Assembly (NCBI GenBank): GCA_900317125.1
Contig: ONFR01000002.1
Coordinates: 1-64,000, forward strand
Direction: 5' to 3'
DNA from: an uncultured Bacteroidales bacterium
Lineage (GTDB): Bacteria; Bacteroidota; Bacteroidia; Bacteroidales; P3
DNA length: 64,000 nucleotides
In this document: positions 19,557 through 27,995 of the stretch, piece after piece
Numbering within the stretch: position 1 is the stretch's first letter
How the letters are laid out: each line of letters begins with the position of its first letter
Made by a program: the position numbers and the translations under genes
The notes under the pieces: model-generated
Seen by the model: only the letters and a program-made list of their open reading frames with translations
Told to the model about the DNA's origin: nothing
Database searches by the model: none

Positions 19557-21644
19557 TTATTGTGCTGTGACGGTTTGGGGGTTTCCCCACAAATAAGGTT
19601 CTGAGCCGGTGAAAAAACCGTGCCAGCCTGTGCCACCGTAGAAGAATGAATCCCAGTATTGATAGGTGCCGCTGGTGATGTCGGGGCTGGAAATGACAAT
19701 GGGGTAGCTGTTGACGGCTCTGGGACGTGTGGTTTCGGTTCCGGGGTCGGCATAGTTCTCGATAAAACCGTTGCCTTTAATCCAGCGGTAGGCTCTAGAA
19801 TCATACATAAGCACTATCTCTCCAGCGGAATTCTTGATGGTAATTCGCCAGTAGTAGTCGGTTGAAGTGATTTGCAGGTAGGGTTGATAACCACTGACGT
19901 TGGGACGGTCCCAAGCTCCCATTCTGTCGCCTTGGCAGATGAGTGTGCCTCCGTTGAGGGCGAAATGTCCTCCGGCATCGGTGGCGGCGTCAAAGCCTAC
20001 TTCACGTCCGTTGGCGATGATGAATCCCCCGTTGACATTGGTGTTGCCGTTACAGTCAATGGCATCGTTGCCGCGAGAGTAGCACCATATTTTGCCGCCG
20101 TTGATTTCGAGGTAGTTTGCCGCGTTGAGGGCGTCGTCGTAGGCGTTGGCTTCAATGATTCCGCCATTGATAAAGAGGCTGTCCTTGCTCTCGATGGCCT
20201 CGCCGTTGGGGTCGCCACTGCTCTGGGCGCAGAAGACACCCACATGACCGCTGTTGAAATAGAGGTTGCCTTCAATCTTGATGCCTTTGGGCAGGCCTTT
20301 GAAGTAGTCGGACTCGTTGCCACCCCAAGGCCCGTGGCCACCGCCGCCTATGGCGTTAACGGGGTTGCCGCTGGTTTGGACATATACATGCACCAGCGCA
20401 TCGTCGTCGCCGATGCGGCCCACGGTCATATTGCCGTCGGCTTTAATGCCGCGACCGCCGAGACCGGTGCTGCGGGCGTCGAGGCGGCCGCCGTAGATGT
20501 AGATATTGCTGTCGGCGCTCATGCAGGCACAGGCATAACCGTCTATGGCCTGCCTGCCGGTACCGCCCACGGCAAGGCCGTCGCCGTGGGTGGTGAGCGT
20601 GGTGGTTCCGCCGTTGACAATGATGTCGTAGTCGCTGGAGAGGCAGCGGCCTCCGGCGTTGGTGGCGGGACAGTCGACGGTAAGACTGCCTCCGTTGATG
20701 ACGATGTCGCCTCGTGTGCCTTCGTCTATGTCGCCGGTTTTGATGCCGGTGCAGTAGGAGAAGTCATAGCCGGTCTCGTAGTCGGCCGAGGTGTCGATTA
20801 CCACGCTGCCCGAGGCTGTGATGTTAAGCTTGCCACCGTTCATGGTGAAGCTTTGGTCGGACTTGATGCCTTTCTTGGTGTCGGCAGTGACTTGGATGTT
20901 GATGTCGCCGTTGTTCACGGTCACACCGCGTTTGCCTTGCAGTCCATTGGCAAAGGAAGAGGCGACGCTGAGTATGCCGGAGCCTTGCAGGGTGAAAGCC
21001 CCTTTGGTGTAGACCACTGCCTTGTCGGCATTGCTGTCGGCATCGGCAAGGCTGTTCTCGGTTTCGGCAACAATGTGGATGAGGGCGTTCTGATTCTTGT
21101 CGATGTAGATGGCGGCACTGCCCATCGAGGTGAGTTGCACACCGTCAAGGCGCAGGATGACAGGGGTGCTGAGTTTGCTGAAGAGTAGGTTTCCGTCGGT
21201 GGAGGTGCCGCTGAGGTTGTACACCACATTGTTGAGTGTGGTGGCTTGAGATTTCACCGTCACATGGCCGCCGGCAGCGGTAATCTTGATGCTGTCGTCG
21301 GGGTAGGGATTGGTGATAGAAACCGAGGCACCGTTCCACACGATGCGTATCATCCCCGTGGTGTCGATGCTGACGGGGTCGATGGGCAAGGTGGTGTCGC
21401 CGTATGTGACCATTGAAAAGGTTATACTGTCGATTTGGTTTACATGGGGGCTCCATCTGGCGTCGCTGTAGAAAATATTGACGTAGTTTTTGCTGTCGGC
21501 ATTGATGCTGTCCAAAGCCGAAACAGGTGTTTGGAAAACGATGTTTCCGTCATAATGGGCGTTGAGGACACGGGTTTGTCCCATGGCGGTAACCCCTGCG
21601 GTGAGGAGGATTGCCATTATGCTGAGTTGCAGTGTCTTTTTCAT
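19557..21644 (-). CDS. Cthe_2159-like right-handed beta-helix carbohydrate-binding protein
   Basis: A 695-aa protein with signal peptide MKKTLQLSIMAILLTAGVTAMGQ. From about residue 95 it matches the carbohydrate-binding beta-helix family described from Clostridium thermocellum Cthe_2159 (DUF4353): VVYNLSGTSTDGNLLF, ILRLDGVQLTS, AAIYIDKNQNALIHI, GVTVNNGDINIQVTADTKKGIKSD, MNGGKLNITASG, GRGIKADGNMTVG, FINGGIIEANAYDDALNAA, and a final ...GGTLICQGD. That family binds acidic polysaccharides in a Ca2+-dependent way. No T9SS sorting domain is seen at its own C-terminus (ends QTVTAQ). Last gene of a three-gene operon of exported proteins. Confidence 0.85.
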   Translation of the reverse strand: MKKTLQLSIMAILLTAGVTAMGQTRVLNAHYDGNIVFQTPVSALDSINADSKNYVNIFYSDARWSPHVNQIDSITFSMVTYGDTTLPIDPVSIDTTGMIRIVWNGASVSITNPYPDDSIKITAAGGHVTVKSQATTLNNVVYNLSGTSTDGNLLFSKLSTPVILRLDGVQLTSMGSAAIYIDKNQNALIHIVAETENSLADADSNADKAVVYTKGAFTLQGSGILSVASSFANGLQGKRGVTVNNGDINIQVTADTKKGIKSDQSFTMNGGKLNITASGSVVIDTSADYETGYDFSYCTGIKTGDIDEGTRGDIVINGGSLTVDCPATNAGGRCLSSDYDIIVNGGTTTLTTHGDGLAVGGTGRQAIDGYACACMSADSNIYIYGGRLDARSTGLGGRGIKADGNMTVGRIGDDDALVHVYVQTSGNPVNAIGGGGHGPWGGNESDYFKGLPKGIKIEGNLYFNSGHVGVFCAQSSGDPNGEAIESKDSLFINGGIIEANAYDDALNAANYLEINGGKIWCYSRGNDAIDCNGNTNVNGGFIIANGREVGFDAATDAGGHFALNGGTLICQGDRMGAWDRPNVSGYQPYLQITSTDYYWRITIKNSAGEIVLMYDSRAYRWIKGNGFIENYADPGTETTRPRAVNSYPIVISSPDITSGTYQYWDSFFYGGTGWHGFFTGSEPYLWGNPQTVTAQ

Positions 21645-21657
21645 GTGTGGTCCTCCC

Positions 21658-22140
21658 TTATTTTTGTTTCACAATCTTTGCTGAATGGCTGCCGCAACGC
21701 AGGATATAGAGTCCTTCTGGCAGCTGGCTGATGTCCATTGTGGTGCCGTCGGTGACCGTCAGCTCCCTGAGCTTCACACCGGTTACGTTGTAGAGCACAG
21801 CCTGCTGGGGAGTATCGCCGATACCGCTGAGGGTGACCTTGTCGCGTGCAGGATTGGGGGTTAGCTGAAGGTCGGAGGCGTCAATCTCGTTGATGCCGAT
21901 GATGGGGTGAGAGAAGGTGATGACACGGATGTCGTCAAGGGCATAAGTGCCCCAGTTGCGAAAGCCAATTTGGCAGTACATGGAGTCGTCTTGGAAGAAA
22001 TAGAGGCCATAGCCCCAATCCATGTAGTCGGATACGATTTCGTTGCCTTCCAAGTCATACACGTTTGTACGGACTTGTGCATTGGCTGCCCCGCCAAAGA
22101 GCAGGAGCAGCAGGATGAGGTGTTTTAATGTGTTTTTCAT
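21658..22140 (-). CDS. Small T9SS cargo protein
   Basis: A 160-aa protein with a signal peptide (HLILLLLLFGGAANAQ). About 70 residues follow (NVYDLEGNEIVSDYMDWGYG, LDDIRVITFSHP) that resemble the linker after a jelly-roll domain. A complete type-A T9SS sorting domain closes the protein (LTPNPARDKVTLSG, LYNVTGVKL, LPEGLYILRCG, AKIVKQK). It is very short for a T9SS substrate: little more than a sorting tail plus one mini-domain. It starts 16 nt after the peptidase gene and ends 13 nt before the beta-helix gene. Function unknown. Confidence 0.85.
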   Translation of the reverse strand: MKNTLKHLILLLLLFGGAANAQVRTNVYDLEGNEIVSDYMDWGYGLYFFQDDSMYCQIGFRNWGTYALDDIRVITFSHPIIGINEIDASDLQLTPNPARDKVTLSGIGDTPQQAVLYNVTGVKLRELTVTDGTTMDISQLPEGLYILRCGSHSAKIVKQK

Positions 22141-22156
22141 AATTGTTGGATATTAT

Positions 22157-23662
22157 TTAGAAGAGGTAATATGTCAACTTGCAAGAGGAGAAGGTGTTGA
22201 ATGTGCGAGGCATATTTGTGGACACGAAGAGCGGATTAAGCTGATAGCCTGCAGTGAAGCCGAACTCCCATTGCTTGCCTATATCGAAGCCGAAACCCCA
22301 GGTGATGCCATATTGGTGGGCGGTGCAGTGCTGGCCGTTGCCTGAGGCAATGGCTGCGGCAGTGGCAGGATGGGTGGTGGAGGTGGTGCGGAAGGCGTTG
22401 TCGAACCCGTAGCTGTAATAACCACCGAAAGCCAGATAGAATGAGGCGTAGTAGTCGCCGGCATAATATCGCAACATCAACGGCACGGTGACGGATTGCT
22501 GATGCAATCTAAGACTAGAGTGGTAGATGTCGCTGGGGTCGGGGTAAGGGGAGCGTGTGTAGGCGTAGAGTACATCGGCATGGAGTGAGAAATGCTTGCT
22601 GAAGTTGCACTGCAAGGCCAGACCGGCCTCACCTCCAATGAGCGACTTGCCGCTGAAGGCAGCCTCGGGGAAACGGAGCCAGGCACTGTTGAAGCCAAGG
22701 GAGAGACCCAAGTTGAAGGGCAAAGGATTGCTGCTATGCTTGGGTGAGAGCTTGCCGGAGGCCAGTGTGCCTTGATGGTTGGCAACGCGGAGGGTGAGAG
22801 CGGCCATGTAGTCGGTGACAAGGTCGAGACCTTTATAGTCTATCAGGTCGGCATCGTCTTCGGGTTTGTGGTAGGGCGATTTCAGACCGGTGGTGACTGC
22901 CAGTGTGGGCACACCCTTTTTGGCGAAAGGCTCGGTGTCGGTGGCACCGAATGGGGAGGTCTCGAAACGTTTGGAGGTAATCTTGATGGGGATGCCAAGG
23001 CTCTTGGTATCGGTAAGCTGGTCGCTGTTCAGCAGGGTGCCAGTCCCTTCCAGGGTTAGGCTGCCGCTTTGTTTCAGCCAGCCCACCATGTCCACACTCA
23101 TCATCAGTTTCACACGGCCGAGGAGGTTGAGCTCTTCCATCTTTTGGGCCAGCGCAGTGGAACCGTGTAGGCCAATCTCCTCGGCATCGAAGGCGCAGAT
23201 AATCACACTGCGTTTCAATTCGCCTTGGCGTGCCAGCAGTTGGCGTGCCACCTCGGTGACGCAGGCGGTGCCCGAGGCGTTGTCGTCGGCACCGTTGTAT
23301 ATCTTGCCTTTCCTTACGCCCAGATGGTCATAATGCCCACCAATGACGATGAATTCGTTCTTTAGAACGGGGTCGTTGCCCTCGATGATGGCGATGAGAT
23401 TGTTGTATTCACTTTTGCCGGATAATTCAAAAGGCATACGGTAGTCATTGTTCCAAAGGGGTTTAAGCCCCATCGCGCGCCACTGGCGAGTGATGTAGTT
23501 GGCGGCACGGTGGGCGTCGAGACTGCCGGCCCTGCGTCCTTGCAGGCTGTCGGCGGCAAGGGTGTAGACATGTTGTTCCAGGCGTTGGCGTTGGGTGCTG
23601 TTTTGTCCCATGGCGTTGCTCATCAGCAGCAACGCAGTGGCAATGATTAATGTACGTTTCAT
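22157..23662 (-). CDS. M28-family peptidase fused to a predicted outer-membrane beta-barrel
   Basis: Residues 1-19 are a signal peptide and ~25-300 an M28 zinc aminopeptidase domain with all expected metal ligands: His110 (GGHYDHLG), Asp126 (GADDNASG), Glu161/Glu162 (DAEEIGLHG), Asp191 (SVDMVGW) and His265 (SPYHKPEDD). The last ~190 residues read as a PorT-like or outer-membrane-protein beta-barrel: repeated alternating strands (LGLSLGFNSAWLRF, SLHADVLYAYTR, VTVPLMLRYYAG, ASFYLAFGGYYSYG, ITWGFGFDIG, WEFGFTAGYQL) and a C-terminal aromatic (YYLF). M28 enzymes usually end after the peptidase fold, so this joins a peptidase to its own membrane anchor. First gene of the operon; the 130-bp gap upstream faces the transporter gene. 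Confidence 0.88.
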   Translation of the reverse strand: MKRTLIIATALLLMSNAMGQNSTQRQRLEQHVYTLAADSLQGRRAGSLDAHRAANYITRQWRAMGLKPLWNNDYRMPFELSGKSEYNNLIAIIEGNDPVLKNEFIVIGGHYDHLGVRKGKIYNGADDNASGTACVTEVARQLLARQGELKRSVIICAFDAEEIGLHGSTALAQKMEELNLLGRVKLMMSVDMVGWLKQSGSLTLEGTGTLLNSDQLTDTKSLGIPIKITSKRFETSPFGATDTEPFAKKGVPTLAVTTGLKSPYHKPEDDADLIDYKGLDLVTDYMAALTLRVANHQGTLASGKLSPKHSSNPLPFNLGLSLGFNSAWLRFPEAAFSGKSLIGGEAGLALQCNFSKHFSLHADVLYAYTRSPYPDPSDIYHSSLRLHQQSVTVPLMLRYYAGDYYASFYLAFGGYYSYGFDNAFRTTSTTHPATAAAIASGNGQHCTAHQYGITWGFGFDIGKQWEFGFTAGYQLNPLFVSTNMPRTFNTFSSCKLTYYLF

Positions 23663-23792
23663 TTTGAGTATTATTTTGTTATTGTATTAAAAACGGATTT
23701 TCTCTTGCTTTATTGTGCATCGGAGAGAAAAATGGGCGTGCTACACAATATTAACCACTCGTTTACGTTTAACAAATAAAACAATAAATAAT

Positions 23793-25196
23793 ATGACTTC
23801 GTTTGCTTCTCTTTCAGCCTGGGGATGGCTGATACAGTTCTTCATCATTGTTGTCGCCCTGTTGGTGGCTAACCTTGTACGTTGCAACGTTCCTCTGTTT
23901 AAACGCAGCCTGTTGCCCTCCGCTCTGCTGGCGGGATTGCTTATCTTGTGCTTGAAACCTTTCGGCTTCTTTGCCGCCTTGGTTGACAAGCCCTCGATGG
24001 AGATTATCACCTACCATGCCCTGGGGCTGGGGTTCGTGGCCATGGCCTTGAAGAACAAGAAAATCAGGAGCGCCACTACCACCATGAAAGTTGTCGAGAC
24101 GGGAGCCGTCACCGCCAGCACCTATATCCTGCAGGGACTGACAGGGTTGCTCATCACCATCCCCCTGTTCCTGTTGTGGAACAACACCGATTTCTTCTAC
24201 GCGTCGGGACTGCTGTTGCCCATGGGCTACGGGCAGGGACCTGGACAGGCTTTGAACTTCGGGGTGACCTATTCGGGCTGGGCTGAAGGACAGGGCATCG
24301 CCTTCCATGGTGCCGATTTTGGTCTAAGCATCGCCGCAACAGGCTTCATCGTGGGCAGTCTGGTGGGAGTGATATATATGAACATACTGCGCCGCAAGGG
24401 CAGGCTGAAAAGGCAGGAGGGCGATTATAAGGAGGAGTATACGCTGGCTGATTACCAGTCGGATAACGAGATTCCCCACGCCGAGTCTATCGACAAGCTG
24501 ACGGTGCAGATCAGCCTTGTGCTGCTGGTCTACGCCATGGTGTTCCTCCTCATGTACGGGGTGGAGCAACTCGACCTTGGCAATTTCGGCACCAAGACAC
24601 TCAAACCCATGGTATGGGGCTTCAACTTCCTGTGGGGTACCCTGCTGGGCGTGCTGGTGAAGGTGATTATCAACCGTCTGCGCAAGACCCACCTGATGAA
24701 TCGGGAATATATCAACAACTTTACGCTCGACCGCCTTGCCGGAACCTGCTTCGACTTCATGATTGTGGCAGGCACCGCCGCCATCGACTTCAACAATCTG
24801 CGCGGTCTCTGGCTACCGCTCGTGTTGGTGTGCCTTCTTGGTGCCGTGGCAACGTTCTTCTATGTGCGGGCTTGTGCCAAGCATCTTTATCCCGATTACC
24901 GGTACGAGGGTTTCTTCTCCATGTTCGGCATGCTCACCGGCACAGCAAGCAACGGCATGATACTGCTGCGCGAGATAGACCCCAAGTTCGAGACCCCCGC
25001 CGCCAACAACCTGGTGTTGCAGACCATCCCGGCCATCGTCTTCGGATTCCCCGTGCTGCTGCTTATGGGTTTCGGCCCGCAGAGCATGAAGAGCTGCCTC
25101 ATCACCCTAGGCATACTTGTCGTGGCGTTCCTCGTCTTTGCCCTGTTCATCTTCAGGAAGAAATTGTTTAATAGTAAGTCTCAAAAGTCCAATTAG
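23793..25196 (+). CDS. GltS-like sodium/glutamate-type symporter
   Basis: About 467 aa and 10-12 hydrophobic segments. The start is placed at MTSFASLSAWGWLIQFF (23793); upstream codons lack membrane character. Family marks are the early motif in RSLLPSALLAGLL, GPGQALNFGVTYSGWAEGQG (equivalent to the substrate-loop region of GltS), GADFGLSIAATGFIVGSLVG, and a second inverted-repeat half with FDFMIVAGTAAIDF and FGMLTGTASNGMILLREIDP. It probably couples Na+ to uptake of glutamate or a similar anion, but the specificity is inferred. The BamA-like gene starts 13 nt downstream. Confidence 0.75.
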   Translation: MTSFASLSAWGWLIQFFIIVVALLVANLVRCNVPLFKRSLLPSALLAGLLILCLKPFGFFAALVDKPSMEIITYHALGLGFVAMALKNKKIRSATTTMKVVETGAVTASTYILQGLTGLLITIPLFLLWNNTDFFYASGLLLPMGYGQGPGQALNFGVTYSGWAEGQGIAFHGADFGLSIAATGFIVGSLVGVIYMNILRRKGRLKRQEGDYKEEYTLADYQSDNEIPHAESIDKLTVQISLVLLVYAMVFLLMYGVEQLDLGNFGTKTLKPMVWGFNFLWGTLLGVLVKVIINRLRKTHLMNREYINNFTLDRLAGTCFDFMIVAGTAAIDFNNLRGLWLPLVLVCLLGAVATFFYVRACAKHLYPDYRYEGFFSMFGMLTGTASNGMILLREIDPKFETPAANNLVLQTIPAIVFGFPVLLLMGFGPQSMKSCLITLGILVVAFLVFALFIFRKKLFNSKSQKSN

Positions 25197-25209
25197 TCCA
25201 ATTAGCTCA

Positions 25210-26568
25210 ATGAAAAAACATCTTGTACCCCTTTTTGCTTTTAGCTTTTGTCTTTTAGTTTCCGTTTCCCTGTCGGCGCAGGATTCGACCAATATCCGCA
25301 AGGGCTGGACATTCGGTGTCTTGCCCAGCTTTGCCTACGATGCCGACCTGGGGCTGCAGCTCGGACTGCTGTCCAACGTCTATTATTTTGGCGACGGTGC
25401 CGTCTATCCCGACTATTACCACTCTTTCTATGTCGAGGCTGCCACCACCTCCAAGCATTACGGCCTTTACCGGTTTGCCTACGACTCCAAGTACCTCATC
25501 CCCGGTCATCGCCTGAGTATCGACCTCACCTATCTGCCTGACCAGATGTGCGACTTCTATGGCTTCAACGGCTATGAGGCGTTGTATCGTCCCGAATACT
25601 CCGACCAGTCAAGCGCACTTTACCGCACCCGTGCTTATTATAAGTTCAAACGCGACATGTTCCGCCTCAGTGCCGACTTGCAGGGAACCATTGACAAGCC
25701 TTGGTACTGGAATGTGGGCATTGGGCTGCTCTACTACAACGTGGGCACCGTCGATGTGGCACGGCTGAACAAGTACACCAAAGACGAAGCCAAAATGCTG
25801 CCCGAAGGCGTTGGTACCCTCTACGACCAGTATGTGACGCTGGGCTATATCAGCCCTGCCGAGGCCAAGGGAGGCTACCACCCCTATCTGCATGGAGGGC
25901 TCACCTTCGACACCCGCGACCGCCAGCAGAATCCCCGTCGAGGCATTCATGCCGACGCATTCCTTACCTATTATGCCGGAATGGGCGAGATGAAAGCCTA
26001 CAACGATCTCAAGTTCAATGCATGCTGGAGACACTATCTGCCCATCATCACCAACCGTCTCACCTTTGCCTACCGTTTGGGTACCCAGCTGAATGTGGCT
26101 GGCAATAGCCCCTTCTACCTGAATACCTACCTCAACCAGCTTTACATGCAGCGCGTCATCTATGAGGGATTGGGCGGCGCCAACTCTATCCGCGGCATTA
26201 TGCGCAACCGTATCCTCGCCCGTGGCGTGGCCTTCGCTAATGTAGAGTTCCGTGTGCAGGTGGCGCACTTCAAGATTGGCAAGGAGAACTTCTATATAGG
26301 CCTTAACCCCTTCATGGATGCCGGCATGGTGGTGCAACCCTACAACCGTGTCATGTCCGACCCAGTTCAGGCTGCCCTGAGTTCGGTCAATCCCGACAAA
26401 CTCTACGACGAGAGCCGCCTCTACACGCCCCACCTCTCAGCCGGTTGCGGCCTCAAAGTGGCCATGAACGACAACTTTGTCCTCAGCGTCGACTGGGCCA
26501 CCGCCCTCGACAAGCAGGACAACAACAAGTTCAGCAACCTCTACATCAAGATGGGGTACATGTTCTAA
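25210..26568 (+). CDS. BamA/TamA-like outer membrane beta-barrel (surface antigen family)
   Basis: 452 aa from the ATG at 25210, which begins a clear signal peptide (LVPLFAFSFCLLVSVSLSAQ). No POTRA domain is present: the mature protein is a 16-strand-like barrel with FGVLPSFAYDADLGLQLG at the start, GGLTFDTRDRQQNPRRGIHADAF, LGGANSIRGIMRNRILARG (the RGF-like lid motif region) and FSNLYIKMGYMF at the end. This short form is common in Bacteroidota, and its role (insertion, lipid transport or another) is unknown. Closely follows the GltS-like gene; an inverted repeat begins at its stop codon. Confidence 0.85.
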   Translation: MKKHLVPLFAFSFCLLVSVSLSAQDSTNIRKGWTFGVLPSFAYDADLGLQLGLLSNVYYFGDGAVYPDYYHSFYVEAATTSKHYGLYRFAYDSKYLIPGHRLSIDLTYLPDQMCDFYGFNGYEALYRPEYSDQSSALYRTRAYYKFKRDMFRLSADLQGTIDKPWYWNVGIGLLYYNVGTVDVARLNKYTKDEAKMLPEGVGTLYDQYVTLGYISPAEAKGGYHPYLHGGLTFDTRDRQQNPRRGIHADAFLTYYAGMGEMKAYNDLKFNACWRHYLPIITNRLTFAYRLGTQLNVAGNSPFYLNTYLNQLYMQRVIYEGLGGANSIRGIMRNRILARGVAFANVEFRVQVAHFKIGKENFYIGLNPFMDAGMVVQPYNRVMSDPVQAALSSVNPDKLYDESRLYTPHLSAGCGLKVAMNDNFVLSVDWATALDKQDNNKFSNLYIKMGYMF

Positions 26569-26634
26569 ATTGAGAATTGAGAATTGAGACCTGTCGAGTG
26601 TTACATCTCAATTCTCAATTCTCAACTCTCAATT
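26568..26634. terminator. Large inverted repeat between convergent genes
   Basis: AATTGAGA-type repeats (26568-26589) pair with TCTCAATT-type repeats (26606-26627) at 20 of 22 positions, with T5 at 26636-26640. It begins inside the stop codon of the BamA-like gene and includes the stop codon of the facing PCMD gene, so it likely ends both transcripts. Confidence 0.7.
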
Positions 26635-27867
26635 CTTTTTGATGAATCTTTGTGAGCCGCTTGTGGTGCGGATGATGTAGGCTCCCTGAGGCAGGTAGCT
26701 GATGTCTATCTGCGTGGTGCCGTGGCACTGATGGGTTGTCATGACGCTGCCGCGCATGTCGGTGATGGTCACTTCGCCTTCGGCTACGATGTTGAGGATG
26801 GATTGGGCGGGATTGGGATAGACCTTTACTGTAGTAACATCCTCGGTTTCGGCAATGCCCACGGGTGCAGGCTCGGTGGGAGCAGTGAGCATAACGCTGT
26901 ACACACGTACGGTCACGCTGTCCTCAGCGGTGACGGTGATGGTCACTTTGGCGGTGGTGTCGCTCAGCCGCTCGCGAGTCATGTTGACGGTGGCGTCGCT
27001 TACCTCGGTGATGGCTTCGACAGCGGCGGTGCCAAGTCGAGAGGTGTCAGCCAGCCGTACGGTGTAGTCGAAGTGGCCTTTATCGAAGTCGGCCACTGGA
27101 GTGCCGTCCACGTTGATGCCGTTGAGCCAGGCACTGTAGATGAAGACGATGTCGTCGATAGACAGTGAGTCGTCACCCTCGCCAGCTCCGGGCGTGTTGT
27201 TTGTGGTCATGTTCACCAGCATGTAGTTGCCTGTCGAGGTGCCGTTGTAATTGAATGCGGCCTTCAGCAGGGTCCAACCCATCTGGTCGGGGTACTCGGT
27301 GGTGCGGGTGGTGTGTATCACGGCGCGCCCTTTGTATTTGGAAGGGTCGCTGACATCGTTAGGAGCACGGAAGTCGTTGTCGCCATGCAGGATGGCCTCG
27401 ACCTGTGCTTCGGAGACAGTGTGATAGGCGAAGAAGCTGACCCATACGTACATCGAGTCGGGAGTGGCGGTGAAGGGCAGGCTATGGTCGGCATTGCTGC
27501 GTTCGGTGTAGTTGTAGTTGTCGCTGCTGGATGCCGACATGCTTCCGGCATGGATGCGACCCGTGGTCATGTTGCCGTTGGCCTTGATGCCAATAATCGA
27601 CTGGGTGTAGATGGTGAGGTACGACGAACCGGTGCCGCCCGGACGGCTGCCGTAGCGGTGGTAGTGGTGGGGCGATGAGGCCAAGGCGGCCCAGGAACCG
27701 TCGCTGGAGGCAAAGGAGTTCCAATGGGTGGGTTCGTCGCTGAGACCTGTGCCGTCCCATTCTTCAAAGCCCGCATTGGGCAACTGGAATGTGTTTTGAG
27801 CCTGCAGCATGGAAGTGAACATTGTTGCCAAACCCAGCAGGGCAAAGGTAATAAAGTTTTGTTTCAT
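26629..27867 (-). CDS. PCMD-domain T9SS surface protein
   Basis: 412 aa from the ATG at 27867 (MKQNFITFALLGLATMFTSMLQAQ, a signal peptide); the frame extends upstream but without signal character and over the promoter. The body begins FQLPNAGFEEWDG and has THWNSFAS, GSRPGGTGSSYLTIYT, GKATTGRI-like TTGRIHAGS, and SLSIDDIVFIYS, which match the putative carbohydrate metabolism domain (PCMD) of Bacteroidota. A short repeat domain (TVNMTRERLSDTTAKVTITV) follows. A type-A T9SS tail ends the protein (VYPNPAQSILNI, ITDMRGSV, LPQGAYIIRTT, QRFIKKN). Likely cell-surface glycan binding or handling; no catalytic residues identified. Confidence 0.85.
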   Translation of the reverse strand: MKQNFITFALLGLATMFTSMLQAQNTFQLPNAGFEEWDGTGLSDEPTHWNSFASSDGSWAALASSPHHYHRYGSRPGGTGSSYLTIYTQSIIGIKANGNMTTGRIHAGSMSASSSDNYNYTERSNADHSLPFTATPDSMYVWVSFFAYHTVSEAQVEAILHGDNDFRAPNDVSDPSKYKGRAVIHTTRTTEYPDQMGWTLLKAAFNYNGTSTGNYMLVNMTTNNTPGAGEGDDSLSIDDIVFIYSAWLNGINVDGTPVADFDKGHFDYTVRLADTSRLGTAAVEAITEVSDATVNMTRERLSDTTAKVTITVTAEDSVTVRVYSVMLTAPTEPAPVGIAETEDVTTVKVYPNPAQSILNIVAEGEVTITDMRGSVMTTHQCHGTTQIDISYLPQGAYIIRTTSGSQRFIKKN

Positions 27868-27905
27868 AGATGATTGAATGTATAAATTAGTTATTATTAA
27901 GAATG

Positions 27906-27913
27906 CAAAGATA
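27906..27913 (-). promoter_or_regulatory. -7 box for the PCMD protein gene
   Basis: TATCTTTG on the minus strand, 39 nt before the ATG at 27867. No TTTG is seen at the ideal distance. Confidence 0.5.
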
Positions 27914-27943
27914 CAAAAAAAAGAGAATATGTAAATGTGTGAA

Positions 27944-27990
27944 TGGATGTTGATACGTTGTGAGTCGTATAAACATATCAACTATATTAA
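27944..27990 (+). repeat. Dispersed repeat F, copy 3
   Basis: TGGATGTTGATACG (27944) followed by GTTGTGAGTCGTATAAACAT and ATCAACTATATTAACG. This is a single-unit version of the repeats at 14108 and 30804. It lies between the PCMD gene promoter and the stop of the Y-family polymerase gene. Confidence 0.6.
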
Positions 27991-27995
27991 CGAAT

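Noticed and set aside
26568-26634. Possible CRISPR or small-RNA locus because of repeated AATTGAGA units
   Set aside because: The units form one long palindrome between convergent genes with T5 after it, and there are no spacers.
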